64,000 nucleotides of DNA. It comes from Kitasatospora aureofaciens (lineage in GTDB: Bacteria > Actinomycetota > Actinomycetes > Streptomycetales > Streptomycetaceae). The notes beneath the pieces are model-generated. The model made no database searches. It saw only the letters and a program-made list of their open reading frames with translations, and had not been told where the DNA came from. Location: contig NZ_JPRF03000054.1 in the NCBI RefSeq assembly GCF_001188955.3, positions 1 through 64,000 on the forward strand. The letters are read 5' to 3'. The number at the start of each line of letters is the position of its first letter. The stretch's first letter is position 1. Shown piece by piece: positions 39,741 to 48,369 of this stretch. A program made the position numbers and the translations under genes.

Positions 39741-41485
39741 CCCCGACCCCGGCCGAGGCCACCGCCCCCGGCAGCGCACGCGGCACCGCCCCCGGCATCG
39801 CGCCCTCGGACGGAACCGCCGCCGACCGGCTGACCCTGCGGGTCCTGTCCGCCCTGCTGCGCGAGGACGTGCTCGGCCTGCGCACCAACGGCGTCCTGGA
39901 GCAGCGGCCCGACGGCCCCTGGCTGACCGACGGCACGCTCGCCCTCCCGGTCGCCCCCGACGGGTTCCAGGCCGACCACGCCGCCCGGCTACCGGTGCTT
40001 GAGGTGAACGGCGTCCGCCTCACCGGCCTGCCCGCCGTCCTCGCCCACCTGGCGGAACGCGCCGACCCGCTGGACCGCCCGGGCCACCTGGCCTTCGCCG
40101 AGGAGTGCCGGCAGACCCTCACCACCATGGAACTGCACGACCGGGTGCGGCCCGAGGTGCACGCCGAGCTCGCCGAGCGCTACGGCAAGGACGTGGCCGA
40201 CTGGACCGGTCCGCGCGCCTCGCTCGGCTTCGAGGCCCTGGCCGCCTTCCTGGACCACCCGGTCTATCCGACCGCACGCGGCCGCTCCGGCCTGGCCGAG
40301 CCGCAACTGCGCTCCTACGCACCCGAGTTCCACCCCACCTTCAAGCTGCGCTGGCTCGCCGTCCCGGCCGGACACCTGACCGTACGCGGTGACGGTCCGC
40401 TGCCCGCCTGGTGGCCGAGCGCCGAACAGCTAGGCGTACGGCTTGGCGCACCGGGCGAGTTCCTGACCCTCCCGGTCCATCCACTCACCGCGGGTGAGGA
40501 CTTCAGCCGGATCGCCCCCGGCGCGGTGCTCGCGCCCGAGCCGTACCTCGACGTGCTGCCGACGCTGTCCATGCGCACCGTCGCCGTCGCCGAGGATCCG
40601 GTCTGCCACCTCAAGCTGCCGCTGGCCACCGCGACCCTGGGCCTTCGCAACCGGCGCACCATCAAGCCGGTCACCCTGGTCAACGGGGCGGTCGGGCAGC
40701 GCCTGGTGGAGGCCGTGGTCGCCCGCGAACCGCGTTTCACCGGGCGGGTGCTGCACGCCGACGAGCAGCGCTACGCCCACGCCGACGACGAGCTGCTCGC
40801 CGTCCTGCTGCGCCGCTACCCGGACGGCCCGGACGGGTCCGTCACCGTACCGCTGGCCGCCCTGCTCGCCGAGGCCCCCGACGGACGACTGGTGATCGAC
40901 CACCTGGCGGACCGTTTCCACCGGGGCTCCGTCCTCGCCCTGTACGAGGAGCTGCTGCGGCTGCTGGTCGACTGGCAGACCACCTTGTTCCGCCACGGCA
41001 TCGCCCTGGAGTCGCACCAGCAGAACACCTCCCTGGTCATGGACGGATCCGGCCTGCGGCTGCTCTACAAGGACAACGACGGCCCGCGGATCAACACCAC
41101 CCGGATCGGCGAACTGGCGTCACTGGCAGCCGAGTTCCGGGATCCCAGGATTATCGGCGAACAGGACCGCGCGCTCACCGACCTGTTCACCACGATCACC
41201 GGCCATCTGTGCACCGCCTCGCTCGCCTTCGGCCTCGCCGCGCACGGCCGGGTGCCGCTGGATCGGAGCCTGGAGGTACTGCGCATCACCCTCGCCGAGG
41301 CCGTCGACCGCCTCGGCGAGGCCGGGCGACCGCTGCGCACCGCCCTGCTGGACGCCCAACGGCTCCCGGTCAAAGCCATGGTGAGCGCCGGCACCCTGCT
41401 GAGCAAGGAGCGCAGCGGCGCCGCCGACATCAACAAGCACTACACCGACGGTCCCAACTACCTGCTGCCGGGAAGCGGTTCATGA
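39737..41485 (+). CDS. IucA/IucC family siderophore synthetase, PvsB-like
   Basis: 582 aa NRPS-independent siderophore synthetase. Family segments are LTLPVHPLTAGEDFSRIAPG, SMRTVAVAEDPVCHLKLPLATATLGLRN, ALESHQQNTSLVMDG and LRLLYKDNDGPRINTT. Such enzymes adenylate a carboxylate (citrate or 2-oxoglutarate) and join it to an amine or alcohol. Its start overlaps the ATP-grasp stop by 4 nt and its stop overlaps the MFS start. Assignment to PvsB rests mainly on gene order. Confidence 0.88.
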   Translation: MTPTPAEATAPGSARGTAPGIAPSDGTAADRLTLRVLSALLREDVLGLRTNGVLEQRPDGPWLTDGTLALPVAPDGFQADHAARLPVLEVNGVRLTGLPAVLAHLAERADPLDRPGHLAFAEECRQTLTTMELHDRVRPEVHAELAERYGKDVADWTGPRASLGFEALAAFLDHPVYPTARGRSGLAEPQLRSYAPEFHPTFKLRWLAVPAGHLTVRGDGPLPAWWPSAEQLGVRLGAPGEFLTLPVHPLTAGEDFSRIAPGAVLAPEPYLDVLPTLSMRTVAVAEDPVCHLKLPLATATLGLRNRRTIKPVTLVNGAVGQRLVEAVVAREPRFTGRVLHADEQRYAHADDELLAVLLRRYPDGPDGSVTVPLAALLAEAPDGRLVIDHLADRFHRGSVLALYEELLRLLVDWQTTLFRHGIALESHQQNTSLVMDGSGLRLLYKDNDGPRINTTRIGELASLAAEFRDPRIIGEQDRALTDLFTTITGHLCTASLAFGLAAHGRVPLDRSLEVLRITLAEAVDRLGEAGRPLRTALLDAQRLPVKAMVSAGTLLSKERSGAADINKHYTDGPNYLLPGSGS

Positions 41486-42669
41486 CGACCGCCGAGCCGC
41501 TGCCGAGGACGGCCGGAACGGTCGGGCTGGACCGGCGCCAGGTGCACGCGGTGGCGGCCTGCTACTTCGTCGCCTCCTTCGCCGCCCTGGGCCTGCCGCC
41601 CTACCTGACCGAGATCCTCCCGGGCCTCGGCGACCGGGACGGGCACTGGGCCGGTCTGCTCTACATCGTGCCGACCGTCTTCACCGCCCTCGGCGCGCCC
41701 CTGTGGGGCCGCCTGGCCGACCGCTTCGGCCAGAAGCGGCTGCTGCTGCGCGCCCAACTCGGCCTCGCCGTCTCCTTCCTCCTCGCGGGGGCCGCCGACA
41801 GCCTGCCCGCCTTCACCGTCGCGCTGGTCTTCCAGGGATTCCTCGGCGGCACCTTCTCCGCCACCAACGGCTACCTCGCAGCAGCCCTGGACGGCTCCCA
41901 GCTGTCCAGGGCGCTGACCCTGATGCAGGGCAGCGCCCGGGCCGCCCTGGTCGCGGCGCCGATCCTGGTCGGCACGCTGTCGCCGTGGATCGACCCGCAC
42001 CGGCAGTACCTGGTGTTGGCGGTGCTGCCGCTGACCGCCGCCGTGCTGCTCAACTTCCTTCCGGAGCCCGTCCGTCCGGTCGCGGCCCGAACCGGCCGCG
42101 ACGCGGCCGAGGCCGACCCTCCGGGCTCGCTCAGGCTGCTCTACACCTTCGAGTTCGCCTTCGTCTTCGCCACCATCATCTCCTTCCCGTACCTGATCAC
42201 CCTGGTCCAGCAGCGGTTGCCGGGCGTCAACGGCGCGGTCGCGGGCCTCCTGTTCGCACTGCCGCACCTGGTCTACCTGGTCGGCGCCGGGCGGGTGCAC
42301 TCCGCTGTCGAGGCGCGCCCCCGGACCGGACTGGCCGTGGGCTTCGCCCTGGTCGCCCTCGGACTGGCCGGCCACGCCCCGGCCCACTCCCTGCTCACCT
42401 TCGCCCTCACCCGGGCGGTGCTCGGACTCGGCATGACCTTCGGCCTGGTCTGCCTCGCCGTCCTCGCCGCCGAAGCCGCCCGCGGCCGCGCGCCGGGCCG
42501 GATGTTCGGCACCCGCGAAACCGTCTCCAAGTGCGGTGCCGTCGCCGCCGGACTCGCCGCCGCGCTCGCCAACGGCAGCAGTGGCCCGGCCGCCCCGGTC
42601 GTGATCGGCACCGTCGCCGCACTGGCCGCCGCCCTGCTCGCCCTCCTGACCCGTAGGAGCCCCCGATGA
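41482..42669 (+). CDS. MFS siderophore exporter, PvsC-like
   Basis: 395 aa with about twelve membrane segments (YFVASFAALGLPPYLTEILPG at the first). The motif between segments 2 and 3 is GRLADRFGQKRLLLRAQLG, typical of the major facilitator superfamily. Placed between the two synthetases as pvsC is, it probably exports the finished siderophore. ATGA overlaps on both sides. Confidence 0.88.
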   Translation: MTTAEPLPRTAGTVGLDRRQVHAVAACYFVASFAALGLPPYLTEILPGLGDRDGHWAGLLYIVPTVFTALGAPLWGRLADRFGQKRLLLRAQLGLAVSFLLAGAADSLPAFTVALVFQGFLGGTFSATNGYLAAALDGSQLSRALTLMQGSARAALVAAPILVGTLSPWIDPHRQYLVLAVLPLTAAVLLNFLPEPVRPVAARTGRDAAEADPPGSLRLLYTFEFAFVFATIISFPYLITLVQQRLPGVNGAVAGLLFALPHLVYLVGAGRVHSAVEARPRTGLAVGFALVALGLAGHAPAHSLLTFALTRAVLGLGMTFGLVCLAVLAAEAARGRAPGRMFGTRETVSKCGAVAAGLAAALANGSSGPAAPVVIGTVAALAAALLALLTRRSPR

Positions 42670-44435
42670 CCGCCCGGCCCACCACCCTCCCCACCACCCT
42701 CCCGGCCGCCCTTTCGCTCGAAGCGACCGCCGAACTCCCCGGCACCGACGAGGCGGTGGCCCACACCCTGCTCAACTGCCTGCTGCGTGAGGTCTCCGCG
42801 CCCGAGCACCAGACCGCCGTCGACGACGGCCGGCTGCTGCTGCGCCTGCCGCGCCGCGGCACCCTGCTGCGAGTCGCGCTGCGCCGCACCTCACTGCTCG
42901 GCGCGCACCGCTTCACCGGCCCCGTCCACGAGGAAACCCCCGACGGTTGGCGCGAGTTGGGGTGGCGCGAACTGGCCGGGTACGCCCAGGACGAACTGGA
43001 GCTGCGCACCGGTACGGTGAACGAGGAGTTCCTCGACCAGGTGGCGTCCAGCCATCACGGCGTCGGCGCGGGCCTGGCCGGACGCCCGGCTCCCGGAGCG
43101 GACCGCTACCTGGAGTCCGAGCAGGCATTGCTGTTCGGCCACCGCTTCCACCCGGCTCCCAAGTCCCGCTCCGCCGCCCGCGGCGACTGGCGCGACTACG
43201 CGCCCGAGTCCCGCGCGGCCTTCCCGCTGCGCCACCTCGCCGTCCGCGCCGAACTGCTGGCCGAGGAGTCCCTGGAGGAACGCGCCGGCGCCGTACTGGA
43301 CGGCCTCGGCGAGGTGCCGGACGGCTACCGGCTGCTGCCGGCCCACCCCTGGCAGTACCAACTCATCGGCGACCACCCGCTGTTGCGCGCCGCGCTGGCC
43401 AGCGGGGACGTCCTCGACCTCGGCCCGCGCGGCGAGGACTTCGCCGCCACCGCCTCGGTGCGCACCCTGTACGGCGCGGACGCCTTCCTCAAGTTCAGTC
43501 TGAACGTCCGCATCACCAATTGCCTGCGCAAGAACGCCGCCTACGAGCTCACCGGCGCGGTCGCACTCACCCGGCTGCTCGACCCCGCGCTCACCGACCT
43601 CGCCCGTCGCTTCCCCGGGGCGGCGATGCTGCGCGAGCCAGCCTTCCGCACCCTCGCCCTGCCCGGCGCCGACGGCCGCCCCGACCGGGCGCTGTACGAG
43701 GGCTTCGGCCTGATCCTGCGCGAGGGGTTCGGCGGCCTGCTGCGACCCGGCGTGACCCCGCTGCTCGCCGCGGCCGTCGCCGACGAGCACCCGACCAGCT
43801 CGGCGCACATCTCCCGCCTGCTGGGCGGGCGTTCGGACGGAGCGGCAGCGCTCGACTGGTGGCGCGATTACCTGCGCCTGCTCCTCCCGCCGGTGCTGGC
43901 CGCGTACTTCGACCACGGCGTGGTGCTGGAGCCGCACCTGCAGAACGTGCTGATCGGCGTGGACGCCGAGGGACGTCCGGCACAGGTGCTCTTCCGCGAC
44001 CTCGAAGGAACCAAGCTCGTCCCCGAGCAGAACGCCGACATCCTGGCCGCCCTGCCTCCCGAGGTGGCCGGCCCGATGACGTACGACGCCGAACGCGGTT
44101 GGGACCGGGTGGTCTACTGCCTGCTGGTCAACCACGTCGCCGAACTGCTCGCCGCCCTCGCCGACCGCCACCCCGAGCTGGAGGGCGCGCTCTGGCAGGC
44201 CGTCCGGGACGCCCTGGAGGAGTACGCCGCCGCGCACGGCCGCCCGCCCCGGTTGCGGGCACTGCTGGCCGGCGTCCCACTGCCCGCCAAGGCCAACCTG
44301 CTGACCCGCTGGGAGCGCAAGGCCGACCGCGAGGCCGGATACGTCCGACTGCCCTCCCCGCTGGCCGGCTCGGTGCTCGCCGAGGCCACCCGCATGACCG
44401 CCCACCACCGTCCCGCCGGGAGCGCCGCCCGATGA
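42666..44435 (+). CDS. IucA/IucC family siderophore synthetase, PvsD-like
   Basis: 589 aa. Typical segments are HPAPKSRSAARGDWRDYAPE, LLPAHPWQYQLIGDHPLL, SVRTLYGADAFLKFSLNVRITNCLRKN and VVLEPHLQNVLIGVD. The AcsD/PvsD branch activates citrate and couples it to the hydroxyl of serine or to an amine. Here the nucleophile is not certain because diaminobutyrate enzymes are also encoded nearby. Coupled to the exporter and to the decarboxylase by 4-nt overlaps. Confidence 0.88.
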   Translation: MTARPTTLPTTLPAALSLEATAELPGTDEAVAHTLLNCLLREVSAPEHQTAVDDGRLLLRLPRRGTLLRVALRRTSLLGAHRFTGPVHEETPDGWRELGWRELAGYAQDELELRTGTVNEEFLDQVASSHHGVGAGLAGRPAPGADRYLESEQALLFGHRFHPAPKSRSAARGDWRDYAPESRAAFPLRHLAVRAELLAEESLEERAGAVLDGLGEVPDGYRLLPAHPWQYQLIGDHPLLRAALASGDVLDLGPRGEDFAATASVRTLYGADAFLKFSLNVRITNCLRKNAAYELTGAVALTRLLDPALTDLARRFPGAAMLREPAFRTLALPGADGRPDRALYEGFGLILREGFGGLLRPGVTPLLAAAVADEHPTSSAHISRLLGGRSDGAAALDWWRDYLRLLLPPVLAAYFDHGVVLEPHLQNVLIGVDAEGRPAQVLFRDLEGTKLVPEQNADILAALPPEVAGPMTYDAERGWDRVVYCLLVNHVAELLAALADRHPELEGALWQAVRDALEEYAAAHGRPPRLRALLAGVPLPAKANLLTRWERKADREAGYVRLPSPLAGSVLAEATRMTAHHRPAGSAAR

Positions 44436-45706
44436 GCACCACCGTGAACAGCACCGTGAACAGCGCTGTGAAAAGCACCCTGGACAGCACCGCGAACAGC
44501 ACCCTCGGAAACCCCGTCCACCGCCGGGTCGCTTCGCTCGCGGCCGACGAACTTCCCTCCTATGTCCACGACTTGGCCGCGCTGCGCGAGCACGCCGCCA
44601 CCGTCCGGGCCGCGCTGCCCGAGCGGGTCGAGCTGTACTACGCCGCCAAGGCCAACCCGGAGGCGCCGCTGCTGACCGCGCTAAGCGACGCCGTCGACGG
44701 CTACGAGGTTTCCAGCGGCGGGGAGTTGGCGCACGTGCGGGCCGCCGTGCCGGACGCGCCGCTGGCCTTCGGCGGGCCGGGCAAGACCCCGGCCGAGATC
44801 GCCGCCGCCGTGGACGCCGGGGTGCACCGCTGGCACGTCGAGAGCGAGCAGGAGCTGCACCGGCTCGCCGCCGTGCTGGCGGAGCGGCCTGGGGCGGCGG
44901 TGGACGTCCTGCTGCGGGTCAACCTGCCCGTGGTGACCGACGCCCTGGACGCGGTGCCGCTGGCCATGGGTGGACGCCCGACCCCGTTCGGGCTCGACCC
45001 GGACCGGGCCGAGGAGTGCGTCCGACTGCTCACCGACGGCGGTCCGCTCGGCCGACAGCTGCGTCTGCGCGGGGTGCACGCCCACCTGGCCAGCGGGCTG
45101 GCGGCGGCGGAGCAGTTGGCGGTCGCCCAGCAGATCGTCACCTGGTCCGCCGAGCTGGCCGAGCGCACCGGTTTCCCGCTCACCGAGGTCAACATCGGCG
45201 GCGGCATGGCGGTGGACTACGACGACCCCGCGCGGCGCTTCGACTGGACGGCCTTCGGCGAGGGCCTCGCCGAGCTCCTCGACGCCCACCCCGGGCTGGT
45301 CCTGCGGATCGAGCCCGGGCGGGCACTGACCGCGTACTGCGGCTGGTACGCGACCGAGGTGCTCGACGTGAAGCGGAGCCACGGCGAGGACTTCGTGGTG
45401 GTCCGCGGCGGCACCCACCACCTGCGCACCCCCGCGACCCGCGGGCACTCCCAGCCCTTCACGGTGCTGCCGGTGGACGCCTGGCCGCACCCCTGGGCGC
45501 GCCCCGCCGTCGGCAGCGGCCGGGCGACCCTGGCCGGGCAGCTGTGCACCCCGAAGGACGTGCTCGCCCGGGCCGCGACCGGCGCGGCCGGCCTGCGGGC
45601 GGGGGACCGGGTGCTGTTCGCGATGGCCGGCGCGTACGCGTGGAACATCTCGCACCACGAGTTCCTGATGCACCCCCGCCCGGGATTCCACTACCTGGGT
45701 GGCTGA
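44432..45706 (+). CDS. PLP-dependent decarboxylase, fold type III, PvsE-like
   Basis: 424 aa, diaminopimelate/ornithine decarboxylase fold. The PLP lysine is in YYAAKANPEAPLL, the His in HAHLASGL, the glycine loop in EVNIGGGMAVDY, and the C-terminal half shows RIEPGRALTAYCGW and QLCTPKDVLAR. In vibrioferrin and achromobactin synthesis the equivalent enzymes remove CO2 from a citryl-serine intermediate. The first 25 residues are a degenerate repeat (STVNST, VNSAVKST, LDSTANST) not seen in the family. Last gene of the coupled set, followed by palindrome D. Confidence 0.88.
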   Translation: MSTTVNSTVNSAVKSTLDSTANSTLGNPVHRRVASLAADELPSYVHDLAALREHAATVRAALPERVELYYAAKANPEAPLLTALSDAVDGYEVSSGGELAHVRAAVPDAPLAFGGPGKTPAEIAAAVDAGVHRWHVESEQELHRLAAVLAERPGAAVDVLLRVNLPVVTDALDAVPLAMGGRPTPFGLDPDRAEECVRLLTDGGPLGRQLRLRGVHAHLASGLAAAEQLAVAQQIVTWSAELAERTGFPLTEVNIGGGMAVDYDDPARRFDWTAFGEGLAELLDAHPGLVLRIEPGRALTAYCGWYATEVLDVKRSHGEDFVVVRGGTHHLRTPATRGHSQPFTVLPVDAWPHPWARPAVGSGRATLAGQLCTPKDVLARAATGAAGLRAGDRVLFAMAGAYAWNISHHEFLMHPRPGFHYLGG

Positions 45707-45749
45707 CGAACCGGACCGGAGGCTGACGACGAACCCCCGGCCCCGAACG

Positions 45750-45839
45750 GCGAACAGCTGACAGATTTCAGATCTCAGATTTCAGCGGACAGATAACAGA
45801 TTTCGAAATCTGTTATCTGTCCGCTGAAATCTGTTTGTT
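45750..45839. repeat. TGACAG-family palindrome, copy D, perfect 58-bp palindrome
   Basis: Bases 45776-45833 are a perfect palindrome without a spacer: 29 nt on each side of TTC|GAA (centre 45804/45805). The arms contain CAGATTTCAGCGGACAGATA and its complement. It is preceded by another partial copy of the motif (CAGCTGACAGATTTCAGATC, 45754-45773). It follows the siderophore decarboxylase and lies 70 bp before the next gene. Confidence 0.95.
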
Positions 45840-45907
45840 GTCACCAGTCCGTCGACACCCCATTCGCGCACTCGTGCGAAAGTGGTAACGGCGAAGGGAG
45901 CGCGAGC

Positions 45908-46711
45908 GTGCTGATGGACAAGGTGGCGGAAATACTCGCCGAGGCTTCGGCCCAGGCGGTGGAGCCGCGCTTCCGGGCATTGGCCGCCGGCGAGGTGATG
46001 GAAAAGGCACCCGGCGAGGTCGTCACGATCGCCGACCGCGAGGCCGAGGCGATCATCACCCGCCGCCTGCACGAGCTGCTCCCCGTCCCGGTGGTCGGCG
46101 AGGAGGCGGTGGCCGCCGATCCGTCGCTCGCCGACGCCATCCACGACGAGCCCGCCGTCTGGCTGGTCGACCCGGTGGACGGCACCTCCAACTTCGTCGC
46201 CGGACGCCCCGACTACGCCGTGATGTGCTCCCTGGTCCGCACCGGCCGGACGGTCGCCTCGTGGATCTGGCAGCCCGCCACCGCGACCGGCTACCGCGCC
46301 GAGCTGGGCTCCGGCGCCTGGCGCGACAGCGAACGCCTCACCCGCCCACCGGCACCGGCCGACGCCGGGAAGCTCACCGGCGTCCTGAAGAGCCGCTTCC
46401 TCGACCCGGTCGACCGCCACCGCCTCGAGGCCGGCTGCTCGGCCTTCGGCGAGATCTCCCCCGGCCGCAGCGCCGCCGGGATCGAGTACCCGGACGTCGT
46501 CGAGGGCCGCACCGACTTCATCTTCTACTGGCGCACCCTCCCCTGGGACCACGCCCCGGGCTCGCTCCTGCTCGCCGAGGCCGGCGGCGTCGCGGCCCGC
46601 CTGGACGGCACCCCCTACCAGCCCGAGGCCCCCGGCTGCGTGGACGGTCTGCTGGTCGCCGCCGACCCCGACACGTGGGAACGCACCCGCGGCATCCTGC
46701 TGAACGCGTGA
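45908..46711 (+). CDS. Inositol monophosphatase family protein
   Basis: 267 aa. The Mg-dependent phosphatase motifs are present: GEEA (Glu), DPVDGTSNF (the DPxDGTxNF loop), and WDHAPGSLLLAEAGG (the second Asp). The Cys-poor chain could act on inositol phosphate, histidinol phosphate or a similar substrate. Start GTG 45908 is supported by GAAGGGAG seven bases upstream; ATG 45914 is an alternative. It lies between the two siderophore gene groups, but a role there is not shown. Confidence 0.85.
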   Translation: MLMDKVAEILAEASAQAVEPRFRALAAGEVMEKAPGEVVTIADREAEAIITRRLHELLPVPVVGEEAVAADPSLADAIHDEPAVWLVDPVDGTSNFVAGRPDYAVMCSLVRTGRTVASWIWQPATATGYRAELGSGAWRDSERLTRPPAPADAGKLTGVLKSRFLDPVDRHRLEAGCSAFGEISPGRSAAGIEYPDVVEGRTDFIFYWRTLPWDHAPGSLLLAEAGGVAARLDGTPYQPEAPGCVDGLLVAADPDTWERTRGILLNA

Positions 46712-46759
46712 CCTGCCCGAACCGCACGCCGACGGCGGCGGCGGTTGCGGGCCCGCCCC

Positions 46760-46849
46760 GACGACGGACTGCCCGACGACGGACTGCCCGACGACGGGCT
46801 GCCCGGCAACGGGCTCCCCAGCGACAGGCGCCCCGGCGACGGCCCGCCG
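46760..46849. repeat. Six 15-bp tandem repeats at two convergent 3' ends
   Basis: GACGACGGACTGCCC occurs twice exactly (46760-46789), then once with one change, then in three more diverged copies to 46849. In one frame it would read as DDGLP pentapeptides, but no start or ribosome binding site goes with it. It lies just past the stop codons of the inositol phosphatase and the decarboxylase genes. Confidence 0.8.
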
Positions 46850-46851
46850 CC

Positions 46852-48369
46852 CTACCCCGCCCGCTCCCCGGCGACCTTGCGCCCCGCACCGACCACCTCC
46901 CGCAGCAGCGCGCCCACCTCCCCCACCGTCGTGTGCGGATTGAGCAGCGTGAGCTTCAGCCGCACCCGCCCCGCCCCCTCCCCCGGCAGCTCGGTGCGCC
47001 CGACCACCGCGCGCCCGGTGCGCAGCAGCAGTCGGCGCAACTGCCCGTTCAGCTCGTCCACGGCGGCCTCGTCCGCCGGCCCGGGCGGCCGGTAGCGGAA
47101 CAGCAGCGTGGTGAGGACCGGCTCGGAGTGCAGTTCGAGCGAGGGTTCGGCGCGGACGGCGGCGGCCGCCGCCAGCGCCAGTTCGTGGCAGGTGTCCACC
47201 AGCCGCCCGAGTCCCTCGCGACCGAGGGTGCGCAGGGTGACGGCGAGCTTGAACGCGTCGGCCCGCCGGGTGGTGCGCAGTGAGCGACCGAGCAGACTGG
47301 GGTAGCCGGCCTGCTCGTCGTCCACCGGGTTGAGGTACTCGGCGCGCCGGGCGAGCGAGACGTACGTCTCCGCCCGTCGGACCAGGAAGACCCCGGCGGC
47401 CGCGGGCTGCCAGCCGAGCTTGTGCCAGTCGAGGGAGACCGAGTCGGCGCGGGCGATGCCGTCGAGCAGCGGGGCGAGCCGGTCGGAGAGCAGCGCGCCA
47501 CCACCGTACGCGGCGTCGACGTGCAGCCAGGCGCCGTAGCGTCCGGCCAGGTCGGCGGCGGCGTCGAGCGGGTCGATCGCTCCGGTGTCGGTGGTGCCAG
47601 CGGTGGCGACGACGGCGATGGGGGTTCGCCCGGCCCAGCTGACCTCGGCCAGCTCCCGTTCCAACTCCTCGGGGGACATTCGGAGTTGGCGGTCGACGGG
47701 GACGGCGATCACGGCCCGTTCACCGAGGCCGAGCAGGGCGGCCGAGCGCTGGACGGAGAAGTGCGCGGCCGCGGAGGCGAGGATGCACGGCCGTACGCCC
47801 GCCGGGATCCCGTCCAACTCGACGATGCCGTCGAGCTTCTGGTCGCGCGCCAGCATCAGGCCCATCAGGTTGGACTCGGTGCCGCCGGAGGTGAGCACCC
47901 CGGCCGCCCGGGCCGGGTCGTAGCCGACCAGCGCGGCGAGTTCGGCGATCAGCGCGGTCTCCAGGGCCGTCGCGGCGGGGGCCTGGTCCCAGGAGTCCTG
48001 CGAGGGGTTGAGTGCGCTGACCGCGAGGTCGGCGGCGGTCGCGACGGCGAGCGGCGGGCAGTGCAGGTGGGCGGCGCAGGCCGGGTCGGCCGGGTCGGCG
48101 GCGCCGTAGGCGAGCAGCTCGGTGAGCCGGGCCAGGGCGCCGCGCCCGCGGGTTCCGGACAGCCCCTCCGCGACCAGGGCGGCGATCTCGGCCGGGCTCC
48201 CGGCGGGCAGCGGCCCGGAGCGCAGGGCGGTGCCGGCCTCCAGCGCGTCGAGGACGGTGGCCAGCAGCGGGCCGAGCGATCCGGGCCCGCCGGCGCCGCC
48301 CGCGAGCGCGTCCAACGGGACCTCCTCGCCGGGCAGTTCGGGCACCGGCCCGGACGGGTCGTCGGTCAT
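46852..48369 (-). CDS. Group II PLP decarboxylase, probable L-2,4-diaminobutyrate decarboxylase
   Basis: 505 aa. Group II decarboxylase motifs: GVLTSGGTESNLMGLMLARD, ATAGTTDTGAIDP, WLHVDAAYGGGALL and the PLP lysine in SVSLDWHKLGWQPAAAG. With an aminotransferase directly upstream (ATGA overlap) the likely reaction is diaminobutyrate to 1,3-diaminopropane, as in rhizobactin 1021 and acinetobacter-type pathways. A plain glutamate, aspartate or aromatic substrate cannot be excluded. Start ATG 48369 fits the overlap. Confidence 0.85.
   Translation of the reverse strand: MTDDPSGPVPELPGEEVPLDALAGGAGGPGSLGPLLATVLDALEAGTALRSGPLPAGSPAEIAALVAEGLSGTRGRGALARLTELLAYGAADPADPACAAHLHCPPLAVATAADLAVSALNPSQDSWDQAPAATALETALIAELAALVGYDPARAAGVLTSGGTESNLMGLMLARDQKLDGIVELDGIPAGVRPCILASAAAHFSVQRSAALLGLGERAVIAVPVDRQLRMSPEELERELAEVSWAGRTPIAVVATAGTTDTGAIDPLDAAADLAGRYGAWLHVDAAYGGGALLSDRLAPLLDGIARADSVSLDWHKLGWQPAAAGVFLVRRAETYVSLARRAEYLNPVDDEQAGYPSLLGRSLRTTRRADAFKLAVTLRTLGREGLGRLVDTCHELALAAAAAVRAEPSLELHSEPVLTTLLFRYRPPGPADEAAVDELNGQLRRLLLRTGRAVVGRTELPGEGAGRVRLKLTLLNPHTTVGEVGALLREVVGAGRKVAGERAG

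Noticed and set aside
45908..46711. The inositol phosphatase-like gene as a siderophore enzyme
   Set aside because: It is placed between the two siderophore groups, but it has its own ribosome binding site, follows a hairpin, and no known siderophore pathway uses such an enzyme.
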